A stretch of DNA of 64,000 nt from Acidiflorens sp963841945 (GTDB taxonomy: Bacteria > Acidobacteriota > Terriglobia > Terriglobales > Acidobacteriaceae): contig CAWJFC010000012.1 of NCBI GenBank assembly GCA_963841945.1, positions 57,576 to 121,575 on the forward strand, written 5' to 3'. The stretch's first letter is position 1. Each line of letters starts with the position of its first letter. Shown piece by piece: positions 34,482 through 43,469 of this stretch. The position numbers and the translations under genes were made by a program. The notes below the pieces were generated by a model. That model saw only the letters and a program-made list of their open reading frames with translations. It searched no databases and was not told the origin of the DNA.

Positions 34482-35669
34482 ATGGCGCCCCGACCCACCA
34501 AATCGCTGCTTGGCCTTACCTTAGAAGAACTTACCGCGCTTGCACGTGAATCCGGACAGCCCGCCTACCGGGGTCAACAGCTATTTGATGCGGTATATCG
34601 GCAAAAGATGGAACGGGTGGGAGAGGTGTCTACTTTGCCAGCGGAATGGCGGATACGGCTGGAGGAGGGCGGTTGGGGGGTGGGATTGCCGGTGGTCGAT
34701 CGCAAGTTTGTTTCGAGCGACGGGACGGTGCGGTATTTGCTGCGGTTGGCAGATGGAGAGACGGTCGAGACTGTGTGGATGCCGGAAGGGGATGGCGGCG
34801 AGAGCGGAGATGGGAGTGCGGCTGGAGAGGAAGTGGAAGATGGATTCTATTCCCCATTGAAGCTCAAAGCGGGCTTGAATGGGGCGCTGGCGGAGAAAAA
34901 TTGGCGGCGGGTTACCATTTGCATTTCCAGTCAGGTGGGTTGCGCTGTCAATTGCAAGTTTTGTTTTACGGCGCTTTTGGGAGTGAAACGCAATCTTGAG
35001 GCGGGCGAGATTGTGGGGCAGATTGTGGCCGTGCTGCGGGATCAGGGTGTCGATCCGCCACTGCAGCGTGTGAATCTGGTGTTCATGGGGATGGGCGAGC
35101 CGTTTCTGAATTATGACAATTTTATGAAGTCGGTGCGGCTGCTGGTGGAGGGGGTAGGGATTCCGGAGTCGCGGATGACGGTTTCGACGGCGGGGATCGT
35201 GCCGCGCATTTACGACTTCGGCAAAGAGGCAGTGCGGCCGAAGCTGGCGATTTCGCTGAACGGCTCGAATGACGAGTTGCGGAGTGAGGTGATGCCGCTG
35301 AACCGCAAGTGGAATATTGCGGAGCTGATGAAAGCGGCCCGGGAATTTCCGCTGCGGACGCGGGAGCGGCTGACATTTGAATATGTGCTGCTCGACGGCG
35401 TGAACGATGCGCCGGAGCATGCGCGCGAGGTGGTGAAGCTGGTGCGCGGGATGCGAGCAAAGGTGAATTTGATTGCGCTGAATCCGGGGTCGGAGTTGCC
35501 GTATCGCACGCCGGCGGTAGAACGGGTGGAGGCGTTTCAGAGGATTTTAATGTCGGCGGGGATTCCGGCGTTTGTGCGGAAACCGCGGGGACGGGATATT
35601 TTTGCGGCTTGCGGGCAGTTGAAGAGGACGGTGGATGTTAGGGTTGGGCAGATTGGCAGCCCCGACTGA
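34482..35669 (+). CDS. rlmN: 23S rRNA (adenine2503-C2) methyltransferase RlmN
   Basis: 395 residues from ATG 34482. It is a radical-SAM enzyme that methylates A2503 of 23S rRNA (and A37 of some tRNAs). The cluster motif CAVNCKFC (C154, C158, C161) is followed by LVFMGMGEPFLNYDN, VSTAGIVPRIYDF, LAISLNGSNDELRS, the FEYVLLDGVND segment, and the C-terminal IPAFVRKPRGRDIFAACGQL carrying the methyl-transfer cysteine. An insertion of about 40 residues rich in Gly/Glu (EGDGGESGDGSAAGEEVEDG) precedes the SAM domain and is unusual for the family. Confidence 0.95.
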   Translation: MAPRPTKSLLGLTLEELTALARESGQPAYRGQQLFDAVYRQKMERVGEVSTLPAEWRIRLEEGGWGVGLPVVDRKFVSSDGTVRYLLRLADGETVETVWMPEGDGGESGDGSAAGEEVEDGFYSPLKLKAGLNGALAEKNWRRVTICISSQVGCAVNCKFCFTALLGVKRNLEAGEIVGQIVAVLRDQGVDPPLQRVNLVFMGMGEPFLNYDNFMKSVRLLVEGVGIPESRMTVSTAGIVPRIYDFGKEAVRPKLAISLNGSNDELRSEVMPLNRKWNIAELMKAAREFPLRTRERLTFEYVLLDGVNDAPEHAREVVKLVRGMRAKVNLIALNPGSELPYRTPAVERVEAFQRILMSAGIPAFVRKPRGRDIFAACGQLKRTVDVRVGQIGSPD

Positions 35670-35728
35670 TGGAAAATTTTAATCGCCGGGGAAGCGAAGT
35701 TCACGCAGAGAAAATCACTTCTTCTTCC

Positions 35729-35810
35729 GTTTAAGTTTCCCGCGTTTAAGTTTCTCCGCTGCACTAGTTTCCCTGGTTGGTTCGCTCGTGGCTCGTAGCT
35801 GGCATCTAGA
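35729..35810. repeat. 15-16-nt direct repeat and a heptad array
   Basis: CGTTTAAGTTTC occurs twice in tandem (from 35729 and 35744). After it come heptads CGCTCGT (35783), GGCTCGT, AGCTGGC, ATCTAGA, which run into the stop codon of the convergent histidine kinase. Confidence 0.45.
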
Positions 35811-37551
35811 ACGCGCCGTGCGCTGCCGCCCTCGGCTGATTGGCCGACTTCGAGGCGATGGGAAGCTCCAGACGAAAGGCATGAAGATCCATGCGTCCGG
35901 GCCGAAAAAGGCGTCCGCCGTGTTCTTCGATGATGCGGCAGCAGGCGCTCAGGGAGAGCGTTGAGGGGCGGTTGGCGCCTTCGGAGGTTAGAAGCAGATC
36001 GCAGACGGGGCGATGCATGGAGGGAGCGCCGGTTAGAAAGTCGATTACAACGGAATCATTTTCCACGGTCGTGCGAACCAGGAGAGCGGAGTGCGATTCG
36101 GCGTCAAACTGGCTGCCGATCTGGCTGGCGAGGTGACGGCAGACGTGGAGGAGCTGATTGGAGTCGGCGAGCACCTGCGGCAGCGATGGGCGGAGTTCGA
36201 GACGAGTGGTGATGGCTGCCGAATGGAGCTGGGGACCGAGCAGGCGCATGGCGGTCTGGATAAGGGAGTTGGGGTCGATGGGCACGAGCTTGGCAGGCGC
36301 CTGGCGGGCGAAGGTCAGGAGACTGGCGACCAGAGTTTTTGTGCGACGAACCTGCTCGCCGATGGCCGAGGCTTGGCGTTGCTCCGCCGCGGGCAGGCTG
36401 GACGCGCTGAGAAGGTCGGAGTAGCCGAGCATCGCGGTGAGTGGATTGTTGATTTCGTGCGCGGCGCCGCCGACGAGCTGGCCGAGCGAGGCCAGCTTTT
36501 CAGATTGAATGAGCTGCTTTTGAAGAAGTTGTAATTCGTCAAGTGAGCGGTGCGACTTGTCGAGAAAGTACTTGAGTTCGGCGGCGAGAAGGCGCTGCCG
36601 CCAGAAAACCATGAGGCCCATGAGGACGATGGCGACCAGGCTGGCGACGATACGGAAAGCGCGCACAGAACCGGGGAGCCTGCCCTGGAACTCGGCCAGC
36701 AACGCGGCCGCGGGGAGGGTGCAGAGAGCGAACATGCTGAGTCGCGTGATGCCGAGGCCGAGGAGTGGCTTGGACGACTTGGTATCGGAGAGGTCGTAGT
36801 AGTGGGCGAAAGAGGGGATCGCGGCGATCCAGGCGACGGAGATGGTCCAGGGAATGTCGTAGATGCTGCCGCTGTAATAGGTCTTGTGGCCGATGGCGTA
36901 GGTCGCGAAATAAGAACTTGAGGCGTAGAGTGCGCTGGCGCCAAAGAATTGCGCATAGAGTTGCCGCCAGCCGCCTTTCGTCGTATAAGCCAGCGCGGCG
37001 AGCGAAACGAGAAACACGCCCTTTTCCGTGAGGTAAGCGAAATTGAAGTTGGCGCTATAGGTGGGCTCGTCGACGCGCACCGTCTGCCACGGGATGACGA
37101 GATAGACATAGATAAAGACCCACCAGGTGAGGAGCAGGGTGAAATCGAGCATGCGGATGCGCTCGTCGCGCTCGTCGCCGCGCAGGTGGGGGAGGACGCC
37201 GAGAGCGGCGATCATGGGCACGAGGTGAAGAAAGAGCACGACGTCGCCGGCGAAGGGGTCGGGAACCTCGATGCGCTTGATGACCTCGAAGTAAGTCCAC
37301 ATCGCCTGGTAGGTAAGCCAGAAGACCATGCCGACGCTCATGAGGGTCCAGAAGAGCCGGGCGTGCGAGGTGGTGGAATGAGAGGGAATAGCCTTCGGAA
37401 TAAAGGCCAGGGTTGCAACCAGCAGAAGTAATCCCTGAATAAGATCGCTTGAGATCGTGAGGGCGGTGCCTCTGGGCATGAAGAGCGAGGCAGCCAATTG
37501 AGCTGCGGTAAGCGCGACAAGGGCGATCCAGAGTTGAACGCGGCGCGACAC
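35806..37551 (-). CDS. Membrane histidine kinase with degenerate ATP-binding domain
   Basis: 581 residues. The N-terminal half has about nine membrane helices. The dimerisation domain is canonical (SEKLASLGQLVGGAAHEINN then PLTAMLGYSDLL, with the phospho-accepting His in AAHEINNP). The ATPase domain is decayed. The N-box position reads LLHVCRHLASQIGSQ without Asn. The G1 position reads FLTGAPSMHRP without D-x-G-x-G. The G2 Gly-rich loop is replaced by RPSTLSLSACC, although the following RIIEEHGGRLF is kept. It is probably unable to bind ATP in the usual way. It is divergent from an intact kinase and regulator pair, which may be its partner. Confidence 0.85.
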   Translation of the reverse strand: MSRRVQLWIALVALTAAQLAASLFMPRGTALTISSDLIQGLLLLVATLAFIPKAIPSHSTTSHARLFWTLMSVGMVFWLTYQAMWTYFEVIKRIEVPDPFAGDVVLFLHLVPMIAALGVLPHLRGDERDERIRMLDFTLLLTWWVFIYVYLVIPWQTVRVDEPTYSANFNFAYLTEKGVFLVSLAALAYTTKGGWRQLYAQFFGASALYASSSYFATYAIGHKTYYSGSIYDIPWTISVAWIAAIPSFAHYYDLSDTKSSKPLLGLGITRLSMFALCTLPAAALLAEFQGRLPGSVRAFRIVASLVAIVLMGLMVFWRQRLLAAELKYFLDKSHRSLDELQLLQKQLIQSEKLASLGQLVGGAAHEINNPLTAMLGYSDLLSASSLPAAEQRQASAIGEQVRRTKTLVASLLTFARQAPAKLVPIDPNSLIQTAMRLLGPQLHSAAITTRLELRPSLPQVLADSNQLLHVCRHLASQIGSQFDAESHSALLVRTTVENDSVVIDFLTGAPSMHRPVCDLLLTSEGANRPSTLSLSACCRIIEEHGGRLFRPGRMDLHAFRLELPIASKSANQPRAAAHGAF

Positions 37552-37765
37552 AGGCTACCCCACCTTCATTTTAGGGTGGCAGAGGGCTGAAGGGCGGTTA
37601 CCGAGGTAACGTTTGTTTTGACTCTCGAGGTACGGGTGGGAAGTTGGTGGCAGATCCTTTTTCTGAACGGGCTAGTTTCGGCAAGGGCGGAGCCAGTGTC
37701 TCCGTAAAGCGCGTAAGATAGGTTGCTGCCAAAAAGTTTAGGATTGCACGAACGGACGAGCGAAC

Positions 37766-39619
37766 GTGTCCTGGAGCCTCGCGCAAAATCACGATCTGTG
37801 GCGCTTTCGCGCGCCCCTGAGTGCCAGTGAAATCAGGCGTACGGAGCGGTGGCTGGCGACGGCGCGTGTCGCGCTGACGATTGCCGCGCTGGTCACCATG
37901 GTGATGGAACCGGGGCACGCCAGCTACTCGCGGTGGCTGCTGTGGCTGCTGATCGTATATCTGACTCATGCGACGGTGGTGATGCTGCTGGTGCGGTGGC
38001 GTCCGCAATCTACGCTGGCGTTTCGCCTGGTAGTCCACTCGGCGGACGTGTTGTGGCCGGTGCTGATTTCGATGTTTGCGCCGGCACAGCGTGGTCCATT
38101 CTTCCTCTTTTTTGTTTTTGTGATGGCGGCGGCCGCTTACCGGTGGGGGTTGTGGGAGACAGTGGCCACGGCGGCGGCGGCGGTGGTCTTGCTGTGGATC
38201 GAGTACGTCGCCGTAAGTGAAGGACTGGAGGCTGCGCTGCGCCATTGGCTTGTGTCGCTCCACCTGCCATCGGGCTTCAGCATTCAGGAGTTGAACGCGC
38301 AGCAGTTGGTTATGAGTTCAGTCTACCTGCTGGTGCTGGGCGTCCTGCTCGGCTACATGGCGCAGAACCAGAAAAAAGTGCGGGCGGAACGGGCGGTGAT
38401 CACGCGTGTGCTCAGTTCAACGCGCGTGGAGGCCGGACTCACGGGGACCATGCAGCAGATACTCGGCGAGGTGCTGAACATCTACGGAGCCCGGCGTGTG
38501 CTGAGCGCGTCCCAGGAGGCGCACAGCTACCGGGTATTTCTGGCGGAGCTGAATCGCGCTGACCAAGGCGAAACGGGCACGGTGCGCTGGCGGGAGGCTG
38601 CTCCGGAAACCGTGACGACATACCTGTTCGAGTCGGCGGCGGAGGCAATTTATGCGACCCGGACGGACAGATCCGCTGGCCCGAAGGAGAACGAGCGGGA
38701 GAGCCTGACGACCGTTTTTCTGGATCGTGACGGGCACCGGCTTCGCGATTTTAACGGGCGGTTTTTGAATGCTCTGGCTCAGGCGGAAAAATTCGAGAGC
38801 GTAATTTCGGTGTCCGTTTTATTCGGGAAGGAATGGTCGGGACGGGTGTTCGTTTTCGATCCGCAGCGCATGGGCGAACCGGAAGAAGAGTTGCGGTTTC
38901 TGCAGGAATTCTCGCAGCAGGTTGGACCGGCGATCTATAACGTTTATCTGATGCGACGGCTGCGAGAACGGGCAGGCGCGGTAGAGCGGGCGCGTTTTGC
39001 GCGGGAGTTGCATGACGGGGCGATCCAATCGCTGATCGCGGTGGAGATGCAGCTCGACGTGCTGCGGAGGCAATCGGGGCAGACTCCGGTGGTAAGCGCA
39101 GAGCTGACGAGAATACAGAAGTTGCTTCGAGAAGAGGTGCTGAAACTGCGCGAGCTGATGCAGGCGATGAAGTCGTTCGAAGTGGATTCGGACCGGCTGC
39201 TGGGTTTTATTCATGATATGGTGGAACGCTTCCAGCGGGAGACCGGAGTTTCAGCGCAATTTGTGACGGAGATCGCGCGAATCGATCTGCCGCAAAAAGT
39301 TTGCCGGGAAGTTGCGCGAATCGTGCAGGAGAGCCTGGTCAACGTGCGCAAGCACAGCGGAGCCCATCATGTGCTGGTGAGGTTGGCACAGAGGACGGAC
39401 AGTCTGCGGTTGACGGTGGAGGATGATGGACGGGGATTCTCTTTTTCCGGGAGAATGTCGGAGGCTGAACTGGCGACGAGCGGCAAGGGTCCGGCGGTGA
39501 TCCGGGAACGAGTGCGGTTGCTGGCGGGCGAACTCACGATAGAATCAAACCCGGGCCAGGGGGCACGGCTGGAAGTAATGATTCCGCCGGCCAGAAGGAC
39601 AGGCAGTAATCACTCTTAA
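37766..39619 (+). CDS. Sensor histidine kinase of the NarX/DegS (HisKA_3) type
   Basis: 617 residues from GTG 37766. Six N-terminal membrane helices (about residues 30-210) are followed by a GAF-like cytoplasmic region. The HisKA_3 motif is RARFARELHDGAIQSLIAVE with the phospho-His. The HATPase has VCREVARIVQESLVNVRKHS (N-box), VEDDGRGFSFSG (G1) and GPAVIRERVRLLAGELTIES. All key residues are present. It lies 18 nt upstream of a LuxR-type response regulator and forms a classic two-component pair with it. The stimulus is unknown. Confidence 0.92.
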   Translation: MSWSLAQNHDLWRFRAPLSASEIRRTERWLATARVALTIAALVTMVMEPGHASYSRWLLWLLIVYLTHATVVMLLVRWRPQSTLAFRLVVHSADVLWPVLISMFAPAQRGPFFLFFVFVMAAAAYRWGLWETVATAAAAVVLLWIEYVAVSEGLEAALRHWLVSLHLPSGFSIQELNAQQLVMSSVYLLVLGVLLGYMAQNQKKVRAERAVITRVLSSTRVEAGLTGTMQQILGEVLNIYGARRVLSASQEAHSYRVFLAELNRADQGETGTVRWREAAPETVTTYLFESAAEAIYATRTDRSAGPKENERESLTTVFLDRDGHRLRDFNGRFLNALAQAEKFESVISVSVLFGKEWSGRVFVFDPQRMGEPEEELRFLQEFSQQVGPAIYNVYLMRRLRERAGAVERARFARELHDGAIQSLIAVEMQLDVLRRQSGQTPVVSAELTRIQKLLREEVLKLRELMQAMKSFEVDSDRLLGFIHDMVERFQRETGVSAQFVTEIARIDLPQKVCREVARIVQESLVNVRKHSGAHHVLVRLAQRTDSLRLTVEDDGRGFSFSGRMSEAELATSGKGPAVIRERVRLLAGELTIESNPGQGARLEVMIPPARRTGSNHS

Positions 39620-39637
39620 CTAAGTCAGGACTAAGTC

Positions 39638-40327
39638 ATGGAAAAACGTCAAAGTCCGATTCGAATCGTGATTGCCGACGACCATCCTATATTCCGCGAT
39701 GGTTTGCGCCGGCTGCTCGAATCCGAGGGCGAAATGAAAGTGGTGGGCGAAGCGCCCGACGGGCTGGAGGCAGTGAAGCTGGCGACCGAGATCAAGCCGG
39801 ACGTGCTTCTGCTTGATCTAGCCATGCCGAGGCACACCGGGCTGGATGCGCTGCGCGACATGAGTTCATCGGGGAGAGCGACGAGTCCAGTGCGGATCAT
39901 TCTGCTAACGGCGGCGGTCGAGAAAAAGCAGATCGTGGAGGCGCTGCAACTGGGAGCGCGGGGCGTGGTGATGAAGGACTCCGCGACCGAACTGCTGCTT
40001 AAGGCGATTCACGCCGTCATGGGGGGGGAGTATTGGGTGGGGCGGGAGAGCGTTTCGAACCTCGTGCAATATCTGCGGAACCTGATGCAGACGACGAACG
40101 AGGAGTCGAAGCAGAAAAAGTTCGGCTTGACGCCGCGCGAACTAGAGATTGTTTCCGCGATCGTGGCGGGCTACGCGAACCGCGAGGTCGCCGAGTATTT
40201 CAAGATCAGCGAAGATACGGTTAAGCATCACCTGAGCAATATCTTCGACAAACTTGGAGTTTCAACCCGGCTGGAGCTGGCGCTATTCGCCGTCAACCAG
40301 GGACTGCCGTTGAAAACGATTGTTTAG
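39638..40327 (+). CDS. LuxR/NarL-family response regulator
   Basis: 229 residues. The receiver domain has the acidic pair in VIADDHPIFRD, the phospho-Asp in PDVLLLDLAMPRHTG, and the switch Thr/Lys in IILLTAAVEKKQI and VVMKDSATE. The output domain is a LuxR-type helix-turn-helix (LTPRELEIVSAIVAGYANRE, then ISEDTVKHHLSNIFDKLGVS). It is cognate to the kinase directly upstream and probably controls envelope or stress genes. Confidence 0.94.
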   Translation: MEKRQSPIRIVIADDHPIFRDGLRRLLESEGEMKVVGEAPDGLEAVKLATEIKPDVLLLDLAMPRHTGLDALRDMSSSGRATSPVRIILLTAAVEKKQIVEALQLGARGVVMKDSATELLLKAIHAVMGGEYWVGRESVSNLVQYLRNLMQTTNEESKQKKFGLTPRELEIVSAIVAGYANREVAEYFKISEDTVKHHLSNIFDKLGVSTRLELALFAVNQGLPLKTIV

Positions 40328-40335
40328 AAACCGGT

Positions 40336-40423
40336 GAGCAGTCACCGCGAGCGGTCACCGCGTTGTTCATCGTTTGGGCGGTTTCCCTTGGATATTCATC
40401 ACTATTCGAAATCACTATTCGTA
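40336..40423. repeat. Two 13-nt tandem repeats between convergent genes
   Basis: GAGCAGTCACCGC / GAGCGGTCACCGC (40336-40361) and ATCACTATTCGAA / ATCACTATTCGTA (40398-40423). The second pair overlaps the last codons of the ADOP permease on the opposite strand. Confidence 0.55.
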
Positions 40424-42871
40424 ACGCAGTGCCGACATGGGTTCGACCCTGGTTGCGCGGCGGGCCGGAATGTAACAGGCCAAGAGTGTGGCTGCAACCA
40501 GAAGCAGGACCACAGCGGCGAAGGTTAATGGGTCGGTAGCCGGGACGCCAAACAGCAAGGACGCGATGGTGCGGGTGAGCGCCAGCGAGCCGGCGAGCCC
40601 GATGGCGACGCCGCTTCCGACGGTACGCAAACCCTGGCCAAGGATCATGGTCAGAACTTCGCGGGGTTGGGCGCCCAGAGCCAGGCGAACGCCAATCTCG
40701 CGGGTGCGGCGGTTGACCGAATAAGCCATTGCGCCGAAGACGCCCGCGGTCGCGAGCAGAAGCGTCACGCTTCCAAAGAAGCCGATGAGGATCAGGTTGA
40801 ATCGGCGCGAACCGAGCGACGCCAAATAAATGTCAGAGAAAGTTCGAAATTTCGCCGGAATTTCGGGATTGAGTTCCTGCAGGATTGCGCGCGCCGCCGA
40901 GGTGATCAAGGGCGTTTGGGCATCCGTGAGCATGGTTAGGGTCATATCCGAGCGCGGGCGCTGGAACAGATCGACATAGACGGTGGGGCGCGGCGGGGCA
41001 TCGAGGCCATATTCGTGAACGTCGCCGACGATACCCACGATGGTGAGCAGACGCACATCGCCATCCATGTTTCCGAATTCAATGGTGTGGCCGATGGGGT
41101 CCTGGCCGGGCCAGCGCTCGCGAGCCAGCGAATCGCTGATCACGGCGACGTGGGTGGAATCGGGGACATCGCGCTCGTCAAACAGACGTCCGCGTACAAC
41201 AGGAATGCCGAGAACCTGGAAATAGCCTGGCGTGGCGACGGAAAAGTCCGCGGTGCCGACACGTTCCTTCTGACGAAACAAAGAATCGAAGCCATCGAGG
41301 GTTTGGGGAAGTTCATTCTGCGTCATCAGCAGGAACATGCCGTCGGGAAGGCCGCCGTCCATCGGAAGACCACTGGTTGCGCCGACTTTGCGGACACCCG
41401 GGATTTGTTTGAGACGGTCGATCAGATTGGTGAAGAATGCCGCTTGTTGGGCCTTGGCTTTCGGATCGTCCGAACCCGTGCTGGGGAGCGACACGTCCAT
41501 GGTGACAATTTTGTCGACGCGAAAGCCGGGATCCACTTCGAGGACATTCATGAGACTGCGGCCGAGAAGACCGGCTCCTACGACGAGAACGAGAGTAATG
41601 GCAATCTGCGCTGCGACGATCGCGCGACCCGTGCGCTGGCTGCTTCTAGAACCCGCTTGTCCGCGGCCTCCTTCACCGAGGCCCTCGCGCACGTCGCCCG
41701 ATGTGGCACGGATAGCGGTGAATGCTCCGAGGCCAATGGCGACCGCACTGGAGAGGAGCAGCGCGAACACGAGCACCGGGAGGCTGACGGAGATGCTGTC
41801 GAGGCGCGGCAGGCCTTCGGGAGCTAGGGCGACCAGGGCCCTTACTCCTGAGAATGCACCGAGGATGCCGAGACCGCCGGCAAGAAGGGATAGCAGAAAG
41901 GCCTCGGTGAGAAATTGGCGGATCAATCGGCCGCGCGCGGCGCCGAGAGCGCTGCGAATGGCAAGTTCGCGCGATCTCACCGAGGCTTGCGCCAGCAAAA
42001 GGTTCGCGACGTTGGCGCATGCTACCAGGAGAAGAAATCCTACGGCGCCGAAGAGGATGAGGAGCGCGGGCCGAGCTTTCCCGGTGATCGAGTCGTGAAG
42101 GGGGACGACGGCAGCATCTTTCAGCAGATAGTCGTTCTGGTCGCTGGCGCTGTCATGAATGCGCCGGGCGATGATGGAAATGTCAGAACTCGCCTGGGTC
42201 GGGGGCACGCCATCGCGGAGGCGAGCGATTGCCTTGTAGTTGTGGGCGGTTCTACTCGTATTCTCGCCGTCAAGATCGGACGGGACCCAGACGGCAGCGT
42301 CGGCGGGGAACTGAAAACCATCCGGAAGAACGCCGATCACCGAGAAGATCAGGTTGTCGATTTTCAGGTGGGACTGCGAAAGGTCACGGGCCGAGGCGAG
42401 ATACTGCTTCCAGTACGCGTGGCTGACGAGAGCGACCGGTGCGGCACCTTTTTTCGCGTCCGCTGAGACGAAGTCGCGCCCGATCATTGGTTGCACGCGG
42501 AATACAGTCAGAAAGCCGGTTGACACGCTGGCCACGAAAGAGCGGGTCGGTTGTGATCCACCGGAGACAGAGGCAATACCGCCGGTGTACTTTGCGATCA
42601 CCTGGAAGCTGTGATTCTGGTCCCGGAAGTCGTCGAAGTTCGGATCGGCGAGGCGGGACCACGTGCCGTCGTGGTTGACCTCGAAGATCGCCATGATGCG
42701 GTCGGGGTCGGAATAAGGCAGCGGCCGCAACAGCACACCATAGACGATGCTGAATATTGCCGTCGTCGCGCCGATCGCGAGGGCGAGCGTGAGGACAGCG
42801 ACGGTCGTAAACGCCCAGTTTCTGCGCAGCACTCGCTGCGCGTGGCGCAGGTCCTGGAGTATGGTCCCCAT
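40415..42871 (-). CDS. Acidobacterial duplicated orphan permease (ADOP)
   Basis: 818 residues with two FtsX-type halves on one chain. The first starts with LRRNWAFTTVAVLTLALAIG and has a MacB-like periplasmic core and the FtsX domain containing RSRELAIRSALGAARGRLIR. The second has a similar core and ends with VNRRTREIGVRLALGAQPRE and ATRVEPMSALRYE. The order TM, core, FtsX, TM, core, FtsX and the conserved VYGVLLRPLPYSDPDRI are signatures of the ADOP family, which is greatly expanded in acidobacteria. No ATPase accompanies it. The substrate is unknown. Confidence 0.95.
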   Translation of the reverse strand: MGTILQDLRHAQRVLRRNWAFTTVAVLTLALAIGATTAIFSIVYGVLLRPLPYSDPDRIMAIFEVNHDGTWSRLADPNFDDFRDQNHSFQVIAKYTGGIASVSGGSQPTRSFVASVSTGFLTVFRVQPMIGRDFVSADAKKGAAPVALVSHAYWKQYLASARDLSQSHLKIDNLIFSVIGVLPDGFQFPADAAVWVPSDLDGENTSRTAHNYKAIARLRDGVPPTQASSDISIIARRIHDSASDQNDYLLKDAAVVPLHDSITGKARPALLILFGAVGFLLLVACANVANLLLAQASVRSRELAIRSALGAARGRLIRQFLTEAFLLSLLAGGLGILGAFSGVRALVALAPEGLPRLDSISVSLPVLVFALLLSSAVAIGLGAFTAIRATSGDVREGLGEGGRGQAGSRSSQRTGRAIVAAQIAITLVLVVGAGLLGRSLMNVLEVDPGFRVDKIVTMDVSLPSTGSDDPKAKAQQAAFFTNLIDRLKQIPGVRKVGATSGLPMDGGLPDGMFLLMTQNELPQTLDGFDSLFRQKERVGTADFSVATPGYFQVLGIPVVRGRLFDERDVPDSTHVAVISDSLARERWPGQDPIGHTIEFGNMDGDVRLLTIVGIVGDVHEYGLDAPPRPTVYVDLFQRPRSDMTLTMLTDAQTPLITSAARAILQELNPEIPAKFRTFSDIYLASLGSRRFNLILIGFFGSVTLLLATAGVFGAMAYSVNRRTREIGVRLALGAQPREVLTMILGQGLRTVGSGVAIGLAGSLALTRTIASLLFGVPATDPLTFAAVVLLLVAATLLACYIPARRATRVEPMSALRYE

Positions 42872-43096
42872 GGGCAGGCATCTCCTACCGGAGAGATGTA
42901 TTTAAGGGTTAGCAAGTGGTTTACCAGGCATGCCAAGACCGTAAGAGATTGTAAACAAAGGGAAATCATGATGATCGTCGTCGTGTGATCCCGTGGCGGT
43001 GGCCACAGTCAGACATTGATGTGCGGAATTGAACAATGGCTTTCATGGAACGAGCTGTGTAAAGATCTACGGCGTAGGCCGCGTTCTTAATGACAT

Positions 43097-43179
43097 AGCA
43101 CTAAAGTGCTACTGGGGGCACTCGGGTGCTATTGAGGAAAATCGGGTGTTAACAGTATCTTAAGGGAACACGGGTGCGA
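43097..43179 (+). promoter_or_regulatory. Palindrome and three copies of a 10-nt motif upstream of the Flp pilin gene
   Basis: The spacer 42872-43232 holds no gene. It contains AGCACT-AA-AGTGCT (43097-43110) and three same-strand copies of (T/A)CGGGTG(C/T)(T/G)A at 43122, 43142 and 43170. The pilin start is at 43233. Repeated motifs 20 and 28 nt apart look like a multi-site operator, but no regulator is known. Confidence 0.4.
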
Positions 43180-43232
43180 ATCTGCGTCTTTGTTGGCAGG
43201 CTCCCCGCCTCGTGAAAGAGATCGGAGATACC

Positions 43233-43400
43233 GTGATCAACAGAATCCGTCAATTGTGGACTGAAGAAAACGGACAGGACGTTGCCGAATACGCGGTGAT
43301 GCTGGCGGTGATCCTGGTGATCGTGATTGGCACGGTACGGCTGATCGGAAGTAACGCCAACACGGTATTCTCGCAAGTGGGCAGCCAACTGGCACAGTAG
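43233..43400 (+). CDS. Flp/Fap-type IVb pilin
   Basis: 55 residues from GTG 43233, supported by GGAGA 9-13 nt upstream; GTG 43212 would add seven residues. The short basic leader (INRIRQLWTEENGQDVAEYA) is followed by the hydrophobic pilin helix (VMLAVILVIVIGTVRLI) and a short tail. The G-Q-D-x-x-E-Y-A motif around the prepilin cleavage site is typical of Flp pilins, with the conserved Glu and Tyr. These assemble the thin Tad adhesion pilus. No tad genes are next to it, so it is a solitary pilin gene. Confidence 0.85.
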   Translation: MINRIRQLWTEENGQDVAEYAVMLAVILVIVIGTVRLIGSNANTVFSQVGSQLAQ

Positions 43401-43469
43401 CACTTCTCGGCTGAGTCCCATTTTTCTTGCACGAACTCATTTCCTGTTTTCAATTCAGCGACTGAAAAT

